A stretch of DNA of 40,592 bases from Candidatus Neomicrothrix sp. UBA825. Its GTDB lineage: Bacteria; Actinomycetota; Acidimicrobiia; Acidimicrobiales; UBA8592. Shown piece by piece: positions 16,828-24,172 of this stretch. Position numbers and translations under genes: made by a program. The stretch lies in NCBI GenBank assembly GCA_002295705.1, contig DBHP01000050.1, positions 10,604-51,195 of the forward strand. The letters are read 5' to 3'. The notes under the pieces are model-generated. The model had not been told where the DNA came from. It saw only the letters and a list, made by a program, of their open reading frames with translations, and searched no databases. Numbering within the stretch: position 1 is the first letter of the stretch; each line of letters starts with the position of its first letter.

Positions 16828-17649
16828 TTATTGTTGTTCTATTGATTCTTTGATCCGGTCGAATTTTGTTCGAACTATCAACGTATATGTGTCTATGATT
16901 GCTTCCTCTCGGTGTGCTTTTTGCGCTTCTAGTCTTTCGGGATCTTGGATTACTGCCATGAAAGCTGCTTTACTTGGAAAAGCATTAAATCGGACTTGAT
17001 CCCATTCTCTACCATCACCGACAATTGTACCTTCTACACCGAACCAACCAGAAATACGAACACCTTGCTTGATACCGATAGTGGCTGCTTTCGAGGTATA
17101 TTCGGCCATTTTTTCCGGAGTTTCGCCTAATTCAGTACGATTCCTAAATTTCACGACATGTAGGGCCACTATCGGACCGTCTTTACTGCTTGAGGGATAT
17201 TCAACCTCCTCCCAATCAGGGAGGGCACTTTGTGGGATCGGGAAATCCATGGGCAAACAACCCATAACAATTGTTTCTTTCATCCCCGCCTCTTTATGTA
17301 CGTGTTTAGCCTGAAAGTCTTTTCTTTCTTGCATCTCAATGAATGATTTCCTTGTTGGGTATTTCACAACCGCTATCCGGTCCCAATCTCGCTGGTCACC
17401 AAGAAGTTTGTTCTCAACTTCACCGAAATAAACCGGCTCCGCTCCTATCGCTTTAAGAGGCTCTAGCGGTGAGTAAAGATCATCAGCTTCTCGACCTGTT
17501 ATTTTTGTTTTATTCCCATCTCCGTACTGAGCTATGTCATGATAACTCATGAGATTGACCATCCAGATAGGCCCATCTTTATCTTCTGTTGTGGTGGCTA
17601 GCTGCAGGGCGTAATCATAATCAATTTTTCCGTATTTTGGTGATGCCAT
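16828..17649 (-). CDS. Duplicated DUF1330/EthD-like ferredoxin-fold protein
   Basis: 273 residues without recognisable catalytic motifs or signal peptide. It contains two related halves: WDRIAVVKYPTRKSFIEM (about 97-114) and WDQVRFNAFPSKAAFMAV in the second half, each followed by a stretch with conserved Lys, His and a terminal hydrophobic strand (KHVHKEAGMKETIVM and KAHREEAIIDTYTLIV). This is the pattern of dimeric alpha+beta barrel proteins of the DUF1330 type, fused in tandem so that one chain could form the barrel alone. It is the last gene of the tetR-sulfatase-dehalogenase cluster, 20 bases after the dehalogenase. Proteins of this fold often bind or rearrange small aromatic products; that role here is inference. 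Confidence 0.72.
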   Translation of the reverse strand: MASPKYGKIDYDYALQLATTTEDKDGPIWMVNLMSYHDIAQYGDGNKTKITGREADDLYSPLEPLKAIGAEPVYFGEVENKLLGDQRDWDRIAVVKYPTRKSFIEMQERKDFQAKHVHKEAGMKETIVMGCLPMDFPIPQSALPDWEEVEYPSSSKDGPIVALHVVKFRNRTELGETPEKMAEYTSKAATIGIKQGVRISGWFGVEGTIVGDGREWDQVRFNAFPSKAAFMAVIQDPERLEAQKAHREEAIIDTYTLIVRTKFDRIKESIEQQ

Positions 17650-17669
17650 AGTTGTTTCGCTTTCAGGTT

Positions 17670-18578
17670 TTATGTGTTGGTAATAAATTCGTTAATAATT
17701 TCGGCAAGTTCTGGTCCTTTATCTTCTTGCAGGAAATGCCCAGCTGATTGTATTGTTACGTGATTCTGTTTGTTACTGCCAGGGACTTTCGCGCGGAATA
17801 CGACATCTCCGCCTTCGGATATCGGGTCACTATCGCTAAAAGTGAGGAGAAAGGGTTTGGTGAATCCACTCAGTGTTCCCCATGCATCAGCATTGTCTTT
17901 GCCGGCGGGATCTTCTTCCCTTGTGGGAACGAGAGTTGGGAAAATTCTTGCTCCCGCTTTGTATTCATCGGAGGGAAAAGGCGCATCATATGCGTGGATT
18001 TCCTCAGGGTTAAGTTCTCGTACGCAACCGGCGTTAATAATGTTTCCTATTGGAAATTCTGGGGTTGTTTGTGAAAATTTTTGCCATCTAATAAAGGCTT
18101 CTGTCGCTTCTCCTTTTCCAGTTGGAAGACCTGTGTTTCCGATAACAACCCTTGTATAACGTTCTGGGTTAAGGGCGACTAGTCGTAAACCGATCAATCC
18201 ACCCCAATCTTGACCAAAGAAGGTGATATTTTTCAAATCTAAGTGATCAAAGAGGAGTTCTCTCATCCATTCGACATGCCTGCTGTAAGAGTAATCATTT
18301 TGTTCAACTGGTTTATCGCTCTTACCGAATCCCACTAAATCCGGAGCTACTACCCGATGGCCTTCTTCTACAAGTATCGGAATCATATGTCTGTACAGGT
18401 AACTCCAGGATGGTTCACCGTGGAGTAACAGTATCGGCTCTTTATCTTTTGGACCCTCGTCTAGATAATGGACGCGCAAAACGCCACCTTCAGCATCATT
18501 GATTTCAACATAGTTTGGTTTGAATGGGTAATTTCGCAAATTATCGAATCTATAGTCAGGGGTTCGTATTGTCTTCAT
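17670..18578 (-). CDS. Haloalkane dehalogenase, subfamily I type
   Basis: Alpha/beta hydrolase that in this family replaces halogen on an alkane by hydroxyl, giving alcohol and halide; 302 residues, no signal peptide. Residues of the subfamily-I set are all visible: oxyanion residues Glu55 in LHGEPSWSY, nucleophile Asp124 with halide-binding Trp125 in FGQDWGG, a candidate second halide Trp165 in RWQKF, acid Asp251 in SDSDP and base His281 in SAGHFLQED. Asp124 rather than Ser, with Trp next to it, separates it from esterases; fluoroacetate dehalogenases and epoxide hydrolases are less likely because of E55 and W125. It follows the metallo-hydrolase gene by 10 bases within the tetR operon. The true halogenated substrate is unknown. 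Confidence 0.85.
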   Translation of the reverse strand: MKTIRTPDYRFDNLRNYPFKPNYVEINDAEGGVLRVHYLDEGPKDKEPILLLHGEPSWSYLYRHMIPILVEEGHRVVAPDLVGFGKSDKPVEQNDYSYSRHVEWMRELLFDHLDLKNITFFGQDWGGLIGLRLVALNPERYTRVVIGNTGLPTGKGEATEAFIRWQKFSQTTPEFPIGNIINAGCVRELNPEEIHAYDAPFPSDEYKAGARIFPTLVPTREEDPAGKDNADAWGTLSGFTKPFLLTFSDSDPISEGGDVVFRAKVPGSNKQNHVTIQSAGHFLQEDKGPELAEIINEFITNT

Positions 18579-18588
18579 TTCTCTTCCT

Positions 18589-19422
18589 TTACTCCCCTAT
18601 CTCTACCCTATGTAAGTCATCGCCTAGTTCAATTGTTCCGGAGAAATACTGAGCTGCGATCTCTCTCCATTCTTCTTCCTGCCCTGAAGGAAAGGCAGGT
18701 ACGTAATGCGTTAGCGTAAGTGTTTCTATCCCAGCACGTTCTGCTGTTTGAGAGGCTTCTTCAACTGAGGAATGGTAGTCGCAAACATCTTGGAGTCGTT
18801 GGAGGGGAATATTCTCAATAATATCCTTACGAATAACGGTATGAACAAGCCCTTTCGCTCCGTTACACAATTTGTCTAGCCCAGCACATGGGATAGTGTC
18901 TCCTGCGACGACAACAGCATCATTCCCATAGTCAAATCTAAATGCAATGGTTGGGGCTACTGGACGGTGGTCTGTGGGTTCGGTAGAAATCCTAACGTTA
19001 CCTTCTAATTCCACGACTCCACTTTCAATTTCGGTCACATTTACTGCGGGGGGTTCATTAAGATCTTCGTGATGATCTATCCGGTACTTAATGTCGAAGC
19101 TAAGAAAATGCAAAAGTCTATCAACTATCTCTTTTGTCCCCGGCGGCCCAATGATTTGAAGAGGTTTCTGTTCTGCGAACGTAGTGATCCAAGCAGATGT
19201 AATGACATCATTTAAATCAGTTATGTGATCGCTATGAAGGTGCGTGATCAAGACCCCATTAAGCATATTTGCGCCACACCCTGCTGCGGATAATCGCATG
19301 AGAACACCTCTCCCTGCGTCAACCAAGTAGTTCTCTTCACCAGCTTGTATGAGTGTTGCTGGTCCAGCTCTGTTGGGGTCAGGTATTGGTGATCCAGTTC
19401 CTAAAAGAGTGATGGTTATCAT
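18589..19422 (-). CDS. Metallo-beta-lactamase-fold hydrolase, AtsA arylsulfatase/RNase Z-like
   Basis: 277-residue zinc hydrolase with the MBL motif THLHSDH near residue 60-66, AGDT in the centre and a late HYVPAF. The opening LLGTGSPIPDPNRAGPATL and the stretch DLNDVITSAWI resemble the AtsA-like arylsulfatase branch of the MBL fold (Pseudoalteromonas type) more than tRNA-processing RNase Z. AGGAGG lies seven bases before the ATG. There is no signal peptide, so it is cytosolic. It lies 24 bases downstream of a sulfatase of the unrelated alkaline-phosphatase fold, which supports a role in sulfate ester (or lactone/ester) hydrolysis on the same pathway; the actual reaction is not proven. Confidence 0.8.
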   Translation of the reverse strand: MITITLLGTGSPIPDPNRAGPATLIQAGEENYLVDAGRGVLMRLSAAGCGANMLNGVLITHLHSDHITDLNDVITSAWITTFAEQKPLQIIGPPGTKEIVDRLLHFLSFDIKYRIDHHEDLNEPPAVNVTEIESGVVELEGNVRISTEPTDHRPVAPTIAFRFDYGNDAVVVAGDTIPCAGLDKLCNGAKGLVHTVIRKDIIENIPLQRLQDVCDYHSSVEEASQTAERAGIETLTLTHYVPAFPSGQEEEWREIAAQYFSGTIELGDDLHRVEIGE

Positions 19423-19446
19423 ATTTCCTCCTGTGTAGATAACAAC

Positions 19447-21720
19447 TTACTGCCTGGCGTTTTCAGCTCGCGCCTGAGCTTTGTCTGTGTCGGGCGCTCT
19501 TTTAGCTGCGAGTTGAATTTCGATTTGGTGAAGCTGCCCCTGGAAAGGAAACGGGCTCTCGTATTGAGGTGAGACAGCTGATCCGTGATCGTAACCTATG
19601 CTTGAGCCTACGGAAGATATCATTCGCATAAACAGGGGAACTCGCACGGACCCAGATGGTTCTCCGTTGACATAAATTGTGATTTCTCCACCTTTTTTGA
19701 GTCTTCGGAATTGAGCGCTAACCGTTGAGTATCCGGCTGGAATCTCAATGCTGGACGTTACAACCGAATGGTCATCAAAGGCGTTGTAATCTACAACTAA
19801 GCGCTCATTTTGTATAAATATTGAAATGCCGGAATTCTCTGTTCCGGTCGAAAAGAGGACACCATTGTCATTTCTTTGTCTAGTGATTGTCGCTGTCAAG
19901 TCAAAGCTTCTTCCACCAATAGCTGCACTTGCTTGACCTGGTATCGGAGACATAGGGGGCCTGTACACATATTTGCGGCTTATTGGATGCGGAGATTGAT
20001 CTCTGAATCGCGCTCCAAATAGTTCAAATCCTCTGTCATCAAGTGGGAGGACACCATGCTTTTCTGCCTCTTCCCACCAAAGATTCTGCAACTCTGCTAA
20101 TTTACTTGGTTCAGATTCAGCGAGGTCGTTGCATTCGGACCAGTCATCAGTGAGTTTGTATAATTCCCATTGCTCGGTTTCGTAGTCGGCGCCAGTTTGA
20201 TGGCGACAAACAGCTTTCCAATCCCCTGCTATGAGTGCCCGGCTTCCCGAGTTCTCAAAGTATTGAACCGTGTTATTAGAAACCCCGTTTGGATTGGCTA
20301 GTAGATGAGCGAAGGAATGACCCGAAATCGGAATTTGTGGAACTCCTTTGTATGTTTCGGGTGCTTGGATGTTTAATATCTCTAAAAGAGTAGGCGCGAT
20401 ATCAGAAACGTTTACGAATTGGTTTCGAAAAGAACCTCGGTTCTTCTCTTCAATTCCTTGCGGCCAATGAATAATCAGGGGAACGTGGACTCCTCCTTCA
20501 TGAGTATTTTGCTTATACCACTTGAACGGGGTGTTACCTGCCTGCGCCCACCCCCAAGGATAATTGGTGTGACTATGTGGGCCCCCTATGTCATCAATAT
20601 TCTTGATTGCTTGATCTGGAGTTTCCAATATTCCATTGAAAAACTTCATTTCATGCATAACCCCAAAAGGACCACCTTCTTGAGAAGCCCCATTATCCGA
20701 GAGAAGAATGAAGATTGTGTTATCTAATTCCTCTGCGTCACGCAGTCCGCTTACTAGGCGACCGATCTGATCATCAGTATGATCAAGAAAAGCTGCAAAT
20801 GCTTCTTGCAGACGTGCAGATAAGAGTTTTTGATTCTGTGGGAGATCATCCCACTTCTCGACTCCGGAATTTCTGGGAGCTAATTGCGTACCAGATGGAA
20901 TTACTCCAAGTTCTAGCTGTCGTTGGTGCCAGCGTTCACGAACCACATCCCATCCCTCATCAAAATGTCCTTTATATTTCTTCATATAATCCGGAGGGGC
21001 TTGGTGGGGAGCATGAGTAGCGCCGAATGGAAGATAAGCGAAAAATGGCCGATCAGGTCGAACTCCTTTTGAGTCAGAAATCATTCGCAGGAGGTTATCA
21101 ACAATATCTTCGCTTAGATGATAACCATCTTCTGGTTTAGCTGGAGGTTCAACAGAATGATTGTCTCTGACGAGATCAGGATGGAATTGATCTGTTTCTC
21201 CCTCTAGAAAACCATAAAAGCGATCAAATCCTCTTCCAAGGGGCCATTGGTCAAATGGGCCAGCAGATGAACAATTCTCCATCGGCGCTAGATGCCATTT
21301 CCCAGCACAAAAGGTCGCGTAACCTTCTGCTTGGAAAATTTCAGCCATAGTAGCTGCTTTATTGGTTATGTGCCCCAGCATGTGGGGAAATCCTGTGCGG
21401 AAGTTGGAAACTGACCTCATCCCAACCGCATGCTGAGATCGACCAGTTAGAAGTGAAGCTCTGGTAGGTGAACAGAGCGGCGTAACATGAAAGTTTGTGA
21501 ACTGAAGCCCGTCAGCTGCTAACGAGTCAATATTTTCTGTATCAATGGATGATCCATAGCACCCCAATTGTGCGAATCCTGTGTCATCTAACAGGACCAC
21601 CACTATATTTGGGGCGTCTATACCTGGGTGTTCAGGGAGTTCAAACCATGGCTCTGAATCATTGAGAGTCTTTCCAATAGTTCCCTTAAAGCTGCTTTCT
21701 TGACGAGGTAATTTAACCAC
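19447..21720 (-). CDS. Type I (formylglycine) arylsulfatase
   Basis: 757-residue sulfatase of the alkaline phosphatase superfamily that hydrolyses sulfate esters. Metal-binding DD at 45-46 (VVLLDDTGFAQLG) precedes the modification site CSPTR, where Cys83 would be turned to formylglycine by a separate maturase; ASLLTGR follows as in the family. LLSDNGAS supplies the second metal site. The last ~150 residues form a beta-rich extension (VNGEPSGSVRVP) resembling concanavalin-like lectin domains of long bacterial arylsulfatases. No signal peptide is seen, so the substrate is probably imported. The start is GTG, with AGGAGA a few bases ahead, overlapping the tetR stop by 8 bases. No sulfatase maturase gene is in the window. 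Confidence 0.94.
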   Translation of the reverse strand: MVKLPRQESSFKGTIGKTLNDSEPWFELPEHPGIDAPNIVVVLLDDTGFAQLGCYGSSIDTENIDSLAADGLQFTNFHVTPLCSPTRASLLTGRSQHAVGMRSVSNFRTGFPHMLGHITNKAATMAEIFQAEGYATFCAGKWHLAPMENCSSAGPFDQWPLGRGFDRFYGFLEGETDQFHPDLVRDNHSVEPPAKPEDGYHLSEDIVDNLLRMISDSKGVRPDRPFFAYLPFGATHAPHQAPPDYMKKYKGHFDEGWDVVRERWHQRQLELGVIPSGTQLAPRNSGVEKWDDLPQNQKLLSARLQEAFAAFLDHTDDQIGRLVSGLRDAEELDNTIFILLSDNGASQEGGPFGVMHEMKFFNGILETPDQAIKNIDDIGGPHSHTNYPWGWAQAGNTPFKWYKQNTHEGGVHVPLIIHWPQGIEEKNRGSFRNQFVNVSDIAPTLLEILNIQAPETYKGVPQIPISGHSFAHLLANPNGVSNNTVQYFENSGSRALIAGDWKAVCRHQTGADYETEQWELYKLTDDWSECNDLAESEPSKLAELQNLWWEEAEKHGVLPLDDRGFELFGARFRDQSPHPISRKYVYRPPMSPIPGQASAAIGGRSFDLTATITRQRNDNGVLFSTGTENSGISIFIQNERLVVDYNAFDDHSVVTSSIEIPAGYSTVSAQFRRLKKGGEITIYVNGEPSGSVRVPLFMRMISSVGSSIGYDHGSAVSPQYESPFPFQGQLHQIEIQLAAKRAPDTDKAQARAENARQ

Positions 21721-22342
21721 TTCTCTCCTGTCTGATAACGGGTAGCAGGCGTTCGATAGCGCTGCTCCAAGCTTTACGAGTTTGTTCGACTGTTCGATTC
21801 AGTGTCCGTCTAAACTGCTCCCAAGACTCCACCGAAGTAAGAACTGAAATAGACGCTACTATATCCTCACGATCGGTCGGGCTGAGTGTGCGCAGCTCAT
21901 GATCAAAATGAACACGAATCTGGTCGCAGAGCATCAACCGAGCAGAGTCAAGTTGCTTGGCATTATTAGGGTTGCCTTGAAGATTTTTTCTGTTAAGTAG
22001 TTGGAGAGGGTGGAGTTTCTCGTGAAGTTCGAGGCGAGTTTTAGTGAATGCAATAACACGTTGCTTGCGATCGCCGGTGCCGATCTCAGGAATGAAGACT
22101 AGTTCAGGGAAACGCTCCGTAATGCGTGCAATGGCATCATTACGAAGCTCATCAAGCGTCTCAAAATATCGGTACATTGACGCGATAGAGACACCTGCCC
22201 TTTTTGCGACCTCGTCTGGGCTGGGAGCATTTCCATCCTCTAATGTCAGGTCGATAAATGCATCTACTGCGGATGCACGCCGCTCAGAGCGTCTAAGGGT
22301 ATGTGCGTGAGAATGTGATACATTCTGACGGTTATTAGTCAT
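21713..22342 (-). CDS. TetR-family transcriptional regulator
   Basis: 209 residues. The N-terminal DNA-binding domain has the TetR helix-turn-helix at about 42-64 (DEVAKRAGVSIASMYRYFETLDEL); the C-terminal half is the variable ligand-binding and dimer part. It is the first gene of the sulfatase-dehalogenase cluster and overlaps the sulfatase by 8 bases, so it is likely autoregulated. A perfect 19-bp palindrome starts 25 bases upstream of its ATG. The inducer may be the compound, or a breakdown product, handled by the operon. No strong ribosome binding site is visible before the ATG. Confidence 0.88.
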   Translation of the reverse strand: MTNNRQNVSHSHAHTLRRSERRASAVDAFIDLTLEDGNAPSPDEVAKRAGVSIASMYRYFETLDELRNDAIARITERFPELVFIPEIGTGDRKQRVIAFTKTRLELHEKLHPLQLLNRKNLQGNPNNAKQLDSARLMLCDQIRVHFDHELRTLSPTDREDIVASISVLTSVESWEQFRRTLNRTVEQTRKAWSSAIERLLPVIRQERSG

Positions 22343-22366
22343 CGCTTTTCATTACCAATGTCATAT

Positions 22367-22385
22367 ATGATAGTGAAGCTATCAT
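22367..22385. promoter_or_regulatory. Palindromic operator candidate for the TetR regulator
   Basis: Seven-base arms ATGATAG and CTATCAT flank a 5-base spacer TGAAG, 19 bp in total and perfectly symmetric in the arms, 24 bases before the tetR start. Size and place match TetR operators. It would overlap the likely promoter and so repress the whole operon. Confidence 0.65.
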
Positions 22386-22474
22386 TATTATGTCTGCAGA
22401 GCAAAAACATTCTCGCAGGGTCTATCCATCGGGCTACTCTTCTGACACTCTTCCTCTTCAACTGTTGGATTTTT

Positions 22475-23458
22475 TTAGTTTTCTATAGAAGATAAATCGC
22501 TGAGAGTACGGCTACAAATATGGGTTTCGTAGTCAGGGTACTTTTCATGAAAGGCTTCTGCTATTGGCTGCATTTCGTCTAGGCATATTCCTGGTATCAG
22601 AATTTCCGTGGCCGATTGGCATCGGATATAGATACTGTCCGGCGGGAAAAAACTAAGGATTTCACTTTCAGCTACCCCCTCTTCAGTTCCATTGTTAAGA
22701 ATACTGAGCCCAATAATATCTCCAATCTTGCCTGTTCTTAGCTGGTACCGGATGAGCTCCAAGAGTGAACTTAACGAATCTCTAATGAGACTTACCTTTG
22801 AACCTGGAACTGATGTCCAGTGGACTGGGATCTCTGAAATGGAGAGGTTGTGTCGATATGCCATATCCAAGATTTCTGCGTCTTGTGCAAACCCTTTCAC
22901 TCTTGAGGATGAAAAGAGTACTTTTGCAACTGGTGTTCTGTATGCCTTAAACCCGCATTGGGTATCCGAGATCCCATGTCTTGAGAGCAATCGTAAAATG
23001 AAAGAGAGTCCAATGGTTACGAATCTTCTTGTAGTGGTGATTCCTTGAGTTTGTGCCCCTTCAATTGATCGTGACCCTATGACAATGTGATGTTTCTGAA
23101 GTCCCTTCATCGCAGGGTCCAAAGCGGATAGTTCAGTAGCCATATCTGCATCCATTGTGATTATTATTGGACTATTTGCAGCCGCTACTCCTATTCGTAA
23201 CGCGCTCCCTTTCCCACTACTTTCAGGTTTAGTTATCACTTTTCCCAAGGGGAAATAATCATCAATGATTTGCTGACAGATAGTACTTGTACTGTCAGTG
23301 CTTCCATCGTCAACGACAATTAGTTCGATTTTCTGAGGAATAATGGATATTGAACGCAAAGCGTCCAGTAGAGGAGGGATTCTTCTCTCTTCATTCAATG
23401 CTGGTAATATAATTGAAACCTTTGCATGGCTTTTAAAAAGGTACCTTTTCGGGTTCAC
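22475..23458 (-). CDS. GT2 family glycosyltransferase, dolichyl-phosphate glucosyltransferase-like
   Basis: 327 residues, GT-A fold glycosyltransferase family 2. SIILPALNEERRI opens the domain, DDGSTD is at 50-55 and the metal-binding DAD at 103-105 (TMDADMATE). DTQCGFKAYR matches the ALG5/polyprenyl-phosphate glucosyltransferase branch, so it probably loads a sugar on a polyprenyl phosphate at the membrane face. No clear transmembrane helix is present. A C-terminal segment of about 75 residues follows that I do not recognise. The GTG start overlaps the stop of the phosphopantetheinyl transferase by 4 bases (GTGA), so the two are coupled. Confidence 0.85.
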   Translation of the reverse strand: MNPKRYLFKSHAKVSIILPALNEERRIPPLLDALRSISIIPQKIELIVVDDGSTDSTSTICQQIIDDYFPLGKVITKPESSGKGSALRIGVAAANSPIIITMDADMATELSALDPAMKGLQKHHIVIGSRSIEGAQTQGITTTRRFVTIGLSFILRLLSRHGISDTQCGFKAYRTPVAKVLFSSSRVKGFAQDAEILDMAYRHNLSISEIPVHWTSVPGSKVSLIRDSLSSLLELIRYQLRTGKIGDIIGLSILNNGTEEGVAESEILSFFPPDSIYIRCQSATEILIPGICLDEMQPIAEAFHEKYPDYETHICSRTLSDLSSIEN

Positions 23459-24120
23459 AGCTGAGTTTCAGATTTTGGGGAAGGGACCTCAATAGCTGTC
23501 ACAATTACGTCTTCACGGATCATGTATTTACCATGCATTTCTTTAATGGGACCGTTCTTTTGAATATGGACTGTGAAGGTATTCCCTTGATCATGAAAAT
23601 TAATGAGGGCTTCTTTGAAGCCTAGCCATTCGTGAGTGATTGGATACCAAGCTTTGTATGTTGCTTCCTTCGCTGAGAAAAGGACTTTCCCGGGATGCTG
23701 AACAAGAGTGCCACCAACGGTTTTAGCCCATTGGTGTTCTTGGTCATTGCTTATTCTCCGCAACACTTTAGAGGATAAAGGTTCGTCTACCTCTGCATCT
23801 ATACCTAAAGAAAGGATGTCTGATTTTCTTGCAACTGCAGCAGCAGCATAGCCATGCGAATGTGTTATGGAACCCACAATATTAGAAGGCCAGATTGGCT
23901 CCCCCTTTTCCCCTATCTGGATATGCTTCGCAGGTATATTTGCGAGCACCATTGCCTCATGGGCGCAAAAACGTCCTGCAATGAACTCTCGTTTCCGGTT
24001 TTGTGAGACATTCTCTAAGTAGGTTCGTTCAGCGAGTGAAAGAAATGATGCGTCAATCTTTGTATTACGAGTTTCCGTAATGGCTACAGAACTTGAAAAT
24101 AAATCTTTTAGTGCTCCCAT
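23455..24120 (-). CDS. 4'-phosphopantetheinyl transferase (EntD/Sfp type)
   Basis: Transfers the phosphopantetheine arm of CoA to a Ser of carrier proteins; 221 residues. The diagnostic motifs are GSITHSHGYAAAAVA (84-98), the Mg-binding GIDAEV with Asp108 and Glu110, and FSAKEATYKAWYP (148-160) with Glu152. NRKREFIAGRFCAHEA near 41-56 is the EntD-like CoA-binding stretch. The partner carrier protein is not in the window. It begins 52 bases after gatB and overlaps the glycosyltransferase, so it may sit at the distal end of the gat operon. No good ribosome binding site precedes the ATG. Confidence 0.9.
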   Translation of the reverse strand: MGALKDLFSSSVAITETRNTKIDASFLSLAERTYLENVSQNRKREFIAGRFCAHEAMVLANIPAKHIQIGEKGEPIWPSNIVGSITHSHGYAAAAVARKSDILSLGIDAEVDEPLSSKVLRRISNDQEHQWAKTVGGTLVQHPGKVLFSAKEATYKAWYPITHEWLGFKEALINFHDQGNTFTVHIQKNGPIKEMHGKYMIREDVIVTAIEVPSPKSETQL

Positions 24121-24172
24121 ACTTTGGACCGTATCTCAAAATTTACATTAGGCGTATATTCATCAGCAATGC

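Noticed and set aside
20419..20727. Plus-strand frame of about 100 codons inside the sulfatase gene.
   Set aside because: It is an antisense frame within a strongly conserved gene, without ribosome binding site or recognisable domain.
22390..22488. A 32-codon frame on the plus strand starting beside the TetR palindrome (MSAEQKHSRRVY...).
   Set aside because: It runs into the end of the glycosyltransferase gene, has no ribosome binding site, a -10-like box only four bases from the ATG and no recognisable features; probably chance.
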